DNA from: DATBQN01 sp963799925
GTDB taxonomy: Bacteria; Acidobacteriota; Thermoanaerobaculia; Multivoradales; UBA5704
DNA length: 64,000 nucleotides
Assembly (NCBI GenBank): GCA_963799925.1
Contig: CAWCYZ010000002.1
Coordinates: 186,001-250,000, forward strand
Direction of reading: 5' to 3'
The translations under genes and the position numbers were made by a program. Positions 56,996 through 64,000 of this stretch are shown here, piece after piece (position 1 is the first letter of the stretch; each line of letters begins with the position of its first letter). The notes beneath the pieces were generated by a model. It was not told the DNA's origin and did not search any database. It saw only the letters and a program-made list of their open reading frames with translations.

Positions 56996-58561
56996 CTAGC
57001 GGGCGAACTCGATCGAGCGGGTCTCGCGGATGACCGTCACCTTGATCTGGCCGGGGTAGGTGAGCTCCCCCTCGATCCGCCGCGCGATGTCCTTCGACAG
57101 CCAGAGCGCCGCCTCGTCGCTGATCTTGCCGCTGTCGACGATGATGCGGATCTCGCGCCCGGCCTGGATGGCGAAGGTCTTCTGCACCCCCTTGAAGCTG
57201 GAGGCGATCTCCTCGAGCTTCTCGAGGCGCTTGACGTAGGTCTCGAGGACCTCGCGCCGGGCCCCGGGGCGGGCGGCGGAGAGCGCGTCGGCGGCGGTCA
57301 CCAGCACCGCCTCGACGGTCTGCGGGTCGTAGTCGCCGTGGTGGCAGGCCATGGCGTGGACGACGTCCTCGGTCTCGCCGTACTTGCGCAGCAGGTCGAT
57401 GCCGATCTGCAGGTGGGTGCCGTCCATCTCGCGGTCGATCGCCTTGCCGACGTCGTGGAGGATGCCGCCGCGCCGCGCCACCTGGACGTTGGCCTTGAGC
57501 TCGGCCGCCATGGTGCCGGCGAGGAACGCCACCTCCTTGCTGTGCTGGAGGACGTTCTGGCCGTAGGAGGTGCGGTAGCGCAGGCGGCCGAGGAGCTTGA
57601 CGAGGTCCGGGTGCATGCCGGGGATGGCGAGCTCCAAGAGCGCCGCCTCCCCCTCCTGCTGGATCCGCTGGTCGAACTCGGCCTTGACCTTCTCGACCAC
57701 CTCCTCGATCCGCGCCGGGTGGATGCGGCCGTCGGTGATCAGGCGCTCGAGCGCCACCCGCGCCACCTCGCGGCGGAAGGGGTCGAAGCCGGAGAGGATG
57801 ACCGCCTCGGGGGTGTCGTCGACGATGAGGTCGACGCCGGTCGCCATCTCCAGGGCGCGGATGTTCCTCCCCTCGCGGCCGATGATCCGCCCCTTCATCT
57901 CGTCGTTGGGGAGCATGACGACGGAGACCGTCGTCTCCGAGACGTAGTCCGAGGCCGAGCGCTGCACGGCCATCCCGATGATGCGCTGCGCCTGCTTGTG
58001 GGCCTGCTCGCGCGCCTCGTCCTCGATCCGCTTGACGATGTGGGCCGCCTCGATCCGGGCGTCGTTCTCGAGGCCATGGATGAGCTCGTCCTTGGCCTGC
58101 TGCGCGGTCAAGCCGGCGATCTGCTCGAGCTTCAGCCGCTCCTCGTCGACCATGCGGTCGAGCTCCTGCTCGCGCTCGCCCACCACCTTCTCGCGGGAGA
58201 GGAGGGCGCGGTCCTTCTGCGCCACCTCCTTCTCGCGCTGGGTGAGCTCGTCGTTGCGCTTGTCGAGGTTGTCTTCCTTCTGGGTGAGGCGGCGCTCGAG
58301 GCCCTCGAGCTCGGAGCGGCGCTTGCGCGCCGAGCCCTCGAACTCGCTCCGCGCCTGGAGGAGCCGCTCCTTGGCGGCGATGTCCGCCTCGCGCAGGCGC
58401 GTGTCGGCCTGCCGCTCGGCGTCCTCGGCGGACTTCGCGGCCTGGCTGCGCGCGTCGGCGAGCAGCCGTGCGCCCGTGCGGCGCAGCACCAGCCACCAGC
58501 CGGCCACGACGAGCAGCGCGACGGCGAGCAGCACCGCGGCCACTATGGATTGAGCGTTCAC
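56996..58561 (-). CDS. rny: Ribonuclease Y
   Basis: 521 aa, normal length. GTG start 58561. N-terminal membrane anchor (IVAAVLLAVALLVVAGWWLV), long coiled coil rich in Glu/Arg, a KH domain (VVMLPNDEMKGRIIGREGRN) and the HD phosphodiesterase domain (GILHDVGKAIDREMDGTHLQ, ACHHGDYDP, TAADALSAARPGARRE). It ends TVIRETRSIEFAR. Membrane-associated endoribonuclease initiating mRNA decay. The 6S RNA gene lies just upstream on the same strand. Confidence 0.96.
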   Translation of the reverse strand: MNAQSIVAAVLLAVALLVVAGWWLVLRRTGARLLADARSQAAKSAEDAERQADTRLREADIAAKERLLQARSEFEGSARKRRSELEGLERRLTQKEDNLDKRNDELTQREKEVAQKDRALLSREKVVGEREQELDRMVDEERLKLEQIAGLTAQQAKDELIHGLENDARIEAAHIVKRIEDEAREQAHKQAQRIIGMAVQRSASDYVSETTVSVVMLPNDEMKGRIIGREGRNIRALEMATGVDLIVDDTPEAVILSGFDPFRREVARVALERLITDGRIHPARIEEVVEKVKAEFDQRIQQEGEAALLELAIPGMHPDLVKLLGRLRYRTSYGQNVLQHSKEVAFLAGTMAAELKANVQVARRGGILHDVGKAIDREMDGTHLQIGIDLLRKYGETEDVVHAMACHHGDYDPQTVEAVLVTAADALSAARPGARREVLETYVKRLEKLEEIASSFKGVQKTFAIQAGREIRIIVDSGKISDEAALWLSKDIARRIEGELTYPGQIKVTVIRETRSIEFAR

Positions 58562-58633
58562 CGGTCTGACCCCCTGCTCAAGGGCAAGGGGGGCCGGGCG
58601 GACCCGGAGACTTCTCCGTGAGAGAGCGGAAAA

Positions 58634-58828
58634 CTACACCCCCCGCGCGGCCGTGCGGGCGTGCGTTTAGAACCTGAAACGCTCCAGGTGGGTGCCCTCT
58701 CTGCGAGCCGTTAGCGTCCTCGTCGAAGCGAGGCAGGCACGGGCCACGCATGTAGCGAGCTCCCGGTGGTTGAATGTTGGTTCTACAATCGTTAAGCCCA
58801 TCACGAACCGCACAGGGGATGCAAAAAC
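58634..58828 (-). ncRNA. ssrS: 6S RNA
   Basis: Located between zapA and rny, where 6S RNA genes often follow zapA. The ends form a long closing stem on the minus strand: CATCCCC pairs with GGGGGTG, then TGTGCGG pairs with CCGCGCG, then CGTG/CACG and GGGC/GCCC. It encloses about 135 bases with sequences such as GAACCAACATTCAACC and CCGGGAGCTCGCTACATG that resemble 6S RNAs of related groups. The total of about 185-195 nt is the usual 6S size. TATGAT (58836-58841) is placed to serve as the -10 box. 6S RNA binds the housekeeping RNA polymerase holoenzyme as an open-promoter mimic. Ends are approximate. Confidence 0.8.
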
Positions 58829-58835
58829 GTTTGCC

Positions 58836-58841
58836 ATCATA
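58836..58841 (-). promoter_or_regulatory. -10 box of the 6S RNA promoter
   Basis: TATGAT on the minus strand, eight bases upstream of the predicted 6S RNA 5' end. The -35 region is weak: TTGAAA lies 21 bases further up, rather than 17. Confidence 0.45.
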
Positions 58842-58864
58842 TCTCGAGGATGGCGCACCGGTTT

Positions 58865-59161
58865 TCAACCGTCCAGAGCCTGCCGCAATTCCTCGGCCAG
58901 CTCCGCCGCCTTCTCCTTGATCTCGACCCGTTCCCCGTCTTGTCTCTTCTGCGTTCGGAACAGTTCGTCCGCCATATTGAGCGCCGCCAGGATCGCGATC
59001 CGGGCCGTGTCGGCCGTCGTCACGTGCTGGGCGACCTCGCGCATCTTGCCGTCTACGAAGTCGGCCAGCTCCTGGAGGTACCCGCTATCGTCGCTTCCAC
59101 GGACGAGGTACGTCGCACCAAAGATTCGCACCGCGGTATTGGCGGGGTTCTCGGCGCTCAA
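58865..59161 (-). CDS. zapA: Cell division protein ZapA
   Basis: 98 aa, TTG start at 59161. VRIFGATYLVRGSDDSGYLQ then ELADFVDGKMREVAQHV is the ZapA globular head (the VxIxGxxYxI pattern), followed by TARIAILAALNMADELF and a C-terminal coiled coil (RVEIKEKAAELAEELRQALD). Promotes FtsZ bundling at the division ring. Head of the zapA-ssrS-rny-ymdB block. Confidence 0.92.
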   Translation of the reverse strand: MSAENPANTAVRIFGATYLVRGSDDSGYLQELADFVDGKMREVAQHVTTADTARIAILAALNMADELFRTQKRQDGERVEIKEKAAELAEELRQALDG

Positions 59162-59232
59162 GTCCGTGTCCAGGTGCCCGTGCTCCCAGGCAGGAAGTCA
59201 AGTGCTGCCAGGGATTTGGCAAGGCGGAATAT

Positions 59233-59260
59233 AGCATAGGGCCACCGGAGGAGATGACAA
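59233..59260 (-). promoter_or_regulatory. Candidate zapA promoter
   Basis: On the minus strand TTGTCA (-35, 59255-59260) and TATGCT (-10, 59233-59238) are separated by 16 bases, about 70 bases upstream of the zapA start. The adjacent TATATT extends the AT-rich patch. The remaining interval 59162-59353 holds no gene. Confidence 0.45.
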
Positions 59261-59353
59261 CGGCCGGTGCCGGCCCCGCGGGCGGCTCGCTCGCTGGGGA
59301 CCTGCGAGGCGACGATCCGAGGCCGAGCCCGTGGAGCCCCGCGCCGGCCGGCG

Positions 59354-61569
59354 CTACAGCAGCTTGTCCGAGGTGATCGGCAGGTCCCTTACCCGCCGGC
59401 CGGTGGCGTGGAAGACGGCGTTGGCGATCGCGGCGGCGACGCCGGTGATGCCGATCTCCCCCACCCCGCGGCAGCCGAGCGAGTTGATGTGCGGGTCGGG
59501 ATGGTCGAGGAGCTCCACCTCGATGCCCTCGACGTCGGCGTGGACCGGCATCAGGTAGTCGGCGAGGTTGTCGGTGACCGGGTGGCCGGTGCGCGGATCG
59601 TAGACCGTCTCCTCCATGAGCGCCCCGCCGATGCCCATGACGACCGCCCCCTCGACCTGGCTGCGGCTGGTCCGCGGATTGAGGATCCGCCCGGCGTCGA
59701 TCACCGAGACGAAACGGGTCACCCGCACCCGCGGCAGCAGCGGATCGATCTTGACCTCGCAGAACTGGGCGCCGAAGGACTGGATGGTGAAGGCCCGGCT
59801 GGTCGCCTCGTCCAGGCGGACCGAGGCCTCGCCTTCGATCTCGCGCCGGCCGGCGCGCCGCAGGAGGTCCGTGCAGGCGATGCCGCGGGAGGGGTCGGCC
59901 GCGGCGACCAGGCGGCCGCCGGAGAGCGCCAGCTCCTCCGGCCCGAGGCCGGCGAGCGGCGAGCCGGGATCGGCGGCGGCGAGCCGCGCGAGCTCCGCCT
60001 TGACGGCCGCCGCCGCCTGGATGATCGCCTCGCTCACGCTCGCCGCCGAGCAGGAGCCCGCCGAGAGGGGCGCCGGCGGGAGGTCGCTGTCGCCGAGCTC
60101 GAAGGCGACGCGCTCGACCGGCAGGCCGAGGGCGTCGGCCGACACCTGGGTGAAGACGGTGTAGGAGCCCGTGCCGAGCTCCTGCGTCGCCGCCTGGACA
60201 CGGCCCTGCCGTCCGCCGCGAGCCGCACCCGCGCCGACGACGGCCACCGCTTGCCGGGGTAGTACGCCGTCGCCATGCCCCAGCCGACCCGCAGGTCGCC
60301 GTCCCGCATCGAGCCCGGCGCCGGCGACCGGCGGCGCCAGCCGAACCGCTCGGCGCCCCGCGCGTAGCACTCCTCGAGGTGCTTGCTCGACCAGGGCCTG
60401 TCCTTCGCCGGGTCCCGCTCGGCGTGATTGCGCCGCCGCAGCTCCAGGGGGTCCATGCCGAGGGCATGGGCGAGCTCGTCCATGGCGGACTCGAGGGCGA
60501 AGGAGGCCGGGCACTCGGCCGGGGCGCGCATCGGGGTCGGCGCCCCGACGTTGACGCGCACCAGCCGGTTGGGCGTCTCGACGCTGGCGCAGGCATAGAG
60601 CGAGCGGCTGGTCACCGCGCCGCAGGGGGCGACGAACTCGGTCAGCGGCGAGCTGGGGTTGACCGTCTCGTGGCGGATGGCGGTCAGGGTGCCGTCGCGG
60701 CGGGCGGCGAGAGCCAGGCGCTGGACGGTCGGCGGGCGGTGCCCCACCGAGGTGAACATCTGGCCCCGCGAGAGGACGAGGCGGACCGGGCGGCGGGCGA
60801 CCCGCGCCGCCATCGCCGCGAGCAGCGTGTGCGGCCACTGGTGGCCCTTGCAGCCGAAGCCGCCGCCGGTGAACCGGCAGAGCACCCGCACGTTCTGGCG
60901 CGGCACGCCGAAGGCCGCGGCGAGGACGTCCCGCGTCGCGACGACCGCCTGGGTCGAGTCCTCGACGGTCAGCCGCTCGCCGTCCCACCAGGCGAGGGTC
61001 GCCGACGGCTCCATCGGGTTGTTGGTCTCGACCGGCGTCGTGTAGGTCGCCTCGACCTTGACGACGCCCGGCGCGGCGAGCGCGGCCCCGACGTCGCCGC
61101 GGCGATGCTGCACGTCCTCCTCTCCCATCGCCTGGGTCGGGAACGTCGCCGCGGCCGCCGCCTGATCGATCGCGAGGACCGGCGGCTCCTCCGCGTAGCG
61201 CACGGCGAGGAGGGAGGCGGCGTACCGCGCCTGCTCCAGGCTCTCCGCCACCACCAGGGCGATGTGCTGGCCGGCGAAATGGATGGCGGCGTCGGCGAGC
61301 GGCATCAGCTTCTCGCCCATGTGCTCGCTCGTCCGGCTGTCGAGGTGGAGCTTGGGCGCGTTCTCGTGGGTCAGCACCGCGAGCGCTCCAGGGGCGCCGA
61401 GCGCCGCCGCGGTGCCGATCGAGACGATGCGGCCGCGGGCGATCTTGCTCTGCACGACGACCGCCTCGGCCAGGCGCTGCCGGCGGACGTCGCCGGCGTA
61501 CCGCGCCTCGCCGGTGACCTTCTGCCGCCCGTCGACGCGCTGGAGCGGTTTTCCGACTGCCGGGCTCAT
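59354..61569 (-). CDS. Molybdopterin-binding hydroxylase large subunit (xanthine/aldehyde oxidase family)
   Basis: About 738 aa after repair; starts MSPAVGKPLQRVDGRQKVTG. The N-terminal aldehyde-oxidase hammerhead domain (DVRRQRLAEAVVVQSKIARG, VLTHENAPKLHLDSR) leads to the cofactor-binding part: NNPMEPSATLAWWDGERL, RFTGGGFGCKGHQWPHTLLA (cofactor loop), NVGAPTPMRAPAECPASFAL and GELGTGSYT-type sequence. The catalytic GCRGVGEIGITGVAAAIANA places the invariant Glu near the C-terminus. A frame change near 60220 interrupts the middle. It resembles YagR-type subunits. The 2Fe-2S and FAD partner genes usually next to it are not adjacent. Confidence 0.9.
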
Positions 61570-61744
61570 GGTCTGCCTTCTGGGCTCATGGGGCTCGCGG
61601 GTCCCCGGCTCCGAGAAACCTGCAGCCCTCGTGCCGGCGAGCCGACCACCCGCCCGAACCCCCTTCCAGTCGGCCGTCCTCGGGACCCAACGGACTCAGT
61701 CCCCCCTGTGAGGCCGGCGAGCTGCGGCTAGAATCGCCAGGCCC
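61570..61744. other. Divergent intergenic region
   Basis: 175 bases between divergent genes; GGGCTCATGG occurs twice near the molybdenum-enzyme start. No clear promoter hexamers and no RNA gene seen. Confidence 0.4.
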
Positions 61745-62812
61745 ATGCCTCCTCCTCCGCCCGGCTACCGCCTGCTGCGGCCGCTCCTCTTCCGGCTCGA
61801 TCCCGAGGCGAGCCACGGCCTGGCGATCGCGGCCCTGCGGGCGGCCGGCCGGGTGCCGGGGATGGTCCCCTGGATGGCCCGGCGGCGGCGGGTCGCCGAT
61901 CCGCGGCTCGCCCAGACCCTCTTCGGCCGTGTCTTCGCCAACCCGGTGGGCCTCGCCGCCGGCTTCGACAAGGACGCCCGGATCGTCGCCGCCCTGCCCG
62001 CCCTCGGGCTGGGATTCACCGAGGTCGGCACCGTCACCCCCCGCCCCCAGCCGGGTAACCCCAAACCGCGGCTCCTCCGGCATTCGGGGATGGAGAGCCT
62101 GCAGAACGCCATGGGGTTCAACAACTCCGGGATGGAAGCCCTCCGCCGTCGCCTGAGGCCTCTCTACCCCGCCCCGTTCCCCATCGGCGTCAACATCGGG
62201 AAGAACAAGGCGACGCCCCAGGAGGAGGCGCTGGGCGACTACGCGGCGCTGGTCGAGGGGCTCGCCGACCTCTGCGACTACCTGGTGGTCAACCTCTCCT
62301 CGCCCAACACCCCCGGCCTCCGCGATCTGCAGAACGAGGGATTCGTGCGCGCGGTGCTGGCGATGGCCCGCGGCATCACCGCGAAGCCGGTCCTCGTCAA
62401 GCTGTCGCCGGACCTCGAGCCCGCCGCCGCGGCCGACCTGGCGGAAGCCGCGGTCTCAGGCGGCGCCGCCGGGATCGTCGCCACCAACACGACGACCGAC
62501 TACGGGCTGATCCCCGGGGCGAAGCCGTTCGGGGGGTTGAGCGGTCCGGTGCTGCGGGAGCGGAGCTACCGGACGCTCCAGGCGATCGCCCGGAGGCTCA
62601 GCGGCCGGGCGGTCCTCATCGCCGCCGGCGGCATCGACTCCGGCGCCGAGGCCTACCGGAGGATCCGCGCCGGCGCCGCGCTCGTCCAGGTCTACACCGC
62701 CCTCGTCTACCAGGGGCCGGGCCTGGCGCGGCGGATCCACGAGGAGCTGCTGGCGCTGCTCGAACGCGACGGGTTGGTGTCGATTGGAGAGGCGGTGGGC
62801 AAGGACCTTTGA
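61745..62812 (+). CDS. pyrD: Dihydroorotate dehydrogenase, quinone-dependent (class 2)
   Basis: 355 aa, normal for class 2. Starts MPPPPPGYRLLRPLLFRLDP with the amphipathic membrane-binding N-terminal helices (PLLFRLDPEASHGLAIAALR). FMN barrel: FANPVGLAAGFDKDARIVAA, GTVTPRPQPGNPKPRLLR, NAMGFNNSGM, GVNIGKNKATPQEEALGDY, VNLSSPNTPGLRDLQ with the catalytic Ser, VKLSPDL, TNTTTDYG, GGLSGPVL and AAGGIDSGAEAY. Oxidises dihydroorotate to orotate in pyrimidine synthesis, passing electrons to quinone at the inner membrane. Confidence 0.96.
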   Translation: MPPPPPGYRLLRPLLFRLDPEASHGLAIAALRAAGRVPGMVPWMARRRRVADPRLAQTLFGRVFANPVGLAAGFDKDARIVAALPALGLGFTEVGTVTPRPQPGNPKPRLLRHSGMESLQNAMGFNNSGMEALRRRLRPLYPAPFPIGVNIGKNKATPQEEALGDYAALVEGLADLCDYLVVNLSSPNTPGLRDLQNEGFVRAVLAMARGITAKPVLVKLSPDLEPAAAADLAEAAVSGGAAGIVATNTTTDYGLIPGAKPFGGLSGPVLRERSYRTLQAIARRLSGRAVLIAAGGIDSGAEAYRRIRAGAALVQVYTALVYQGPGLARRIHEELLALLERDGLVSIGEAVGKDL

Positions 62813-62831
62813 GAGGGGGCGGGGCGCCGCG

Positions 62832-64000
62832 TCAGTCGATCTCGCGGACGGCCTTCCCGGCCTTCCCCGTCAGGGTGAGGGCGGAGGTCGCGGCGAGGAC
62901 CGCGCCCGCGGCGACGAAGAGAGCCGCGGGGTTCCACTGGGCGAGGGCGCCGGCGATCGCGTAGGACACCGGGACCAGCCCCACCGCGGAGAACATCAGC
63001 ACGCTCATCACCCGGCCCAGCAGGGCGCGCTCGACGCGCATCTGCATCCAGGCGCTGAACTGCACGTTGACGAAGCCGACGCCGAGACCCATCAGGGCGA
63101 GCAGCAGGGCGATCGCGACGAGCTTCAGGAGGAGGCCGATGGCGATCATCTCGAGGCCGGCTGCAGCGCTCATCACGACGAACTGCAGGCCGCGCCGGCG
63201 CGGCCGCTTCACCGTGCCGCCGAGGATCATCCCCACCAGGGTGCCGGCGCTGAAGCAGGAGAGGAAGGTGCCGAACGCCGCGGCCGAGCCGAAGCGGAAC
63301 TTCGCCACCGTCGCGAGGCCGACGCCGATCGGCCCGGAGACGCAGATGTTGATGGTCGCGACGACCAGCATGAGCGCCAGGAGGGGCGGGTCCCGGCGCA
63401 CCGTGCGCAGGCCCTCGGCGATCGAGCGCAGCACGCTCGGGCGCGCCGCCGCGCCGGCGGCCGCGGGCGCCTTCGGCGGCTCGGGGATGCGGAACAGCGC
63501 GGCGATCACGGCGAGGAAGGAGAGCGCGTCGAAGCAGAGCGCCGAGGCGACGCCGAAGCTGCGGATGGCGAGGCCCGCCGGCGCCGCGCCGGCCATCTGC
63601 GTCATCACCGTGGCGCCCTGCATGAAGGCGTTGGCCGGCTGGAGCTGCTGCGGCTCGACCAGCGTCGGGATGAGCGCCGGCCCGGCGGGGAACGAGAACG
63701 CGTCGGCGACGCCGAAGGCGAAGGTCAGCACGTAGAGCTGCCACATCTGGGCGAGGTGGAGCCAGACGAGCGCCGCCACCGCGCCGACGAGCACGGCGCG
63801 GGCCGCCGCCGTCGTCGCCAGCACCCGCCGCGCGGAGAAGCGGTCGATCACCGCGCCGCCCACCAGCATCAGCGCCGCGCGGGGGATCGCGGCGGTCATC
63901 AGGATGGTGCCCAGGGCCAGGCTCGACCCCGTCATCTGCAGCACCAGCCACGGCAGCGCCACGAGGTAGAACTGGTCGCCGAGCTGCGAGATCGTGGCGC
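62832..64000 (-). CDS. MFS transporter (5' partial)
   Basis: At least 389 aa; the N-terminus lies beyond the window end, where the frame reads ISQLGDQFYLVALPWLVLQM. Twelve-helix MFS layout with VGGAVIDRFSARRVLATTAA (motif A-like loop), VADAFSFPAGPALIPTLVEP and a second half starting RRDPPLLALMLVVATINICV. DUF894/enterobactin-exporter-like MFS-3 members share this look. Direction is probably drug or metabolite export; substrate unknown. Confidence 0.85.
   Translation of the reverse strand, partial: ATISQLGDQFYLVALPWLVLQMTGSSLALGTILMTAAIPRAALMLVGGAVIDRFSARRVLATTAAARAVLVGAVAALVWLHLAQMWQLYVLTFAFGVADAFSFPAGPALIPTLVEPQQLQPANAFMQGATVMTQMAGAAPAGLAIRSFGVASALCFDALSFLAVIAALFRIPEPPKAPAAAGAAARPSVLRSIAEGLRTVRRDPPLLALMLVVATINICVSGPIGVGLATVAKFRFGSAAAFGTFLSCFSAGTLVGMILGGTVKRPRRRGLQFVVMSAAAGLEMIAIGLLLKLVAIALLLALMGLGVGFVNVQFSAWMQMRVERALLGRVMSVLMFSAVGLVPVSYAIAGALAQWNPAALFVAAGAVLAATSALTLTGKAGKAVREID

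Noticed and set aside
54525..58496. Single 1,300-residue minus-strand gene
   Set aside because: It is one open frame that covers the GH5-like gene and then runs out of frame through ymdB and rny; only the GH5 part shows homology.

Overview
The window is about 64 kb of very GC-rich bacterial chromosome, estimated by eye at over 70% G+C. Gene content suggests a Gram-negative bacterium, most likely an Acidobacteriota-type genome with a myxobacterium as the main alternative. The grounds are an Omp85/TamB envelope pair, a TonB-dependent receptor, a zapA - 6S RNA - rny - ymdB block, paralogous VWFA-like secreted proteins and several large enzymes. No 16S rRNA or other phylogenetic anchor is present, so this placement is inference.

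Layout: 1-27,100 is a nonribosomal peptide synthetase (NRPS) locus on the + strand with two giant genes. The first, whose 5' end is just outside the window, reads C-A(Thr)-PCP-E-C-A(Thr)-PCP-C-(A remnant)-TE. The second reads half-C-A-PCP-C-A-PCP-C-A-PCP-C-A(Ser)-PCP-C-A-PCP and has no terminal thioesterase, so it probably acts before the first gene even though it lies downstream. The junction between them (10,680-11,065) carries the scar of a lost NRPS gene copy. One A domain contains a fragment that looks like DUF1800. 27,200-28,000 is a nucleoside phosphorylase.

28,150-33,380 holds what I consider the most interesting structure: a tandem array of 21-bp units (each a small hairpin, together encoding heptads) split by a 4,950-bp insertion. 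The insertion has imperfect 28-bp terminal inverted repeats and a 10-bp target duplication. It carries a broken IS1-like transposase, a ribbon-helix-helix protein and several small unknown genes. 33,600-36,020 is a lower-GC accessory stretch with an unknown 198-aa protein and an AbiE type IV toxin-antitoxin pair behind a palindromic operator.

From 36,050 the sequence is core chromosome: TamA-like Omp85 and TamB, NAD kinase, TlyA, a Trm112-like protein, a GT2 glycosyltransferase with a lipid-A-disaccharide-synthase N-terminal-type membrane protein, a small secreted Cys-rich protein and a nucleotidyltransferase pair. It continues with a TonB receptor, divergent VWFA-like paralogues, a Kir-type potassium channel, a GH5-like hydrolase, ymdB, rny, 6S RNA, zapA, an orphan molybdenum hydroxylase subunit, pyrD and an MFS transporter cut by the window end.

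About twenty open frames are interrupted by indels, mostly of one base, including in housekeeping-type genes. The density and occurrence in homopolymers point to uncorrected sequencing errors rather than wholesale gene decay. Gene coordinates below therefore span the reconstructed gene, with the frame-change positions stated.
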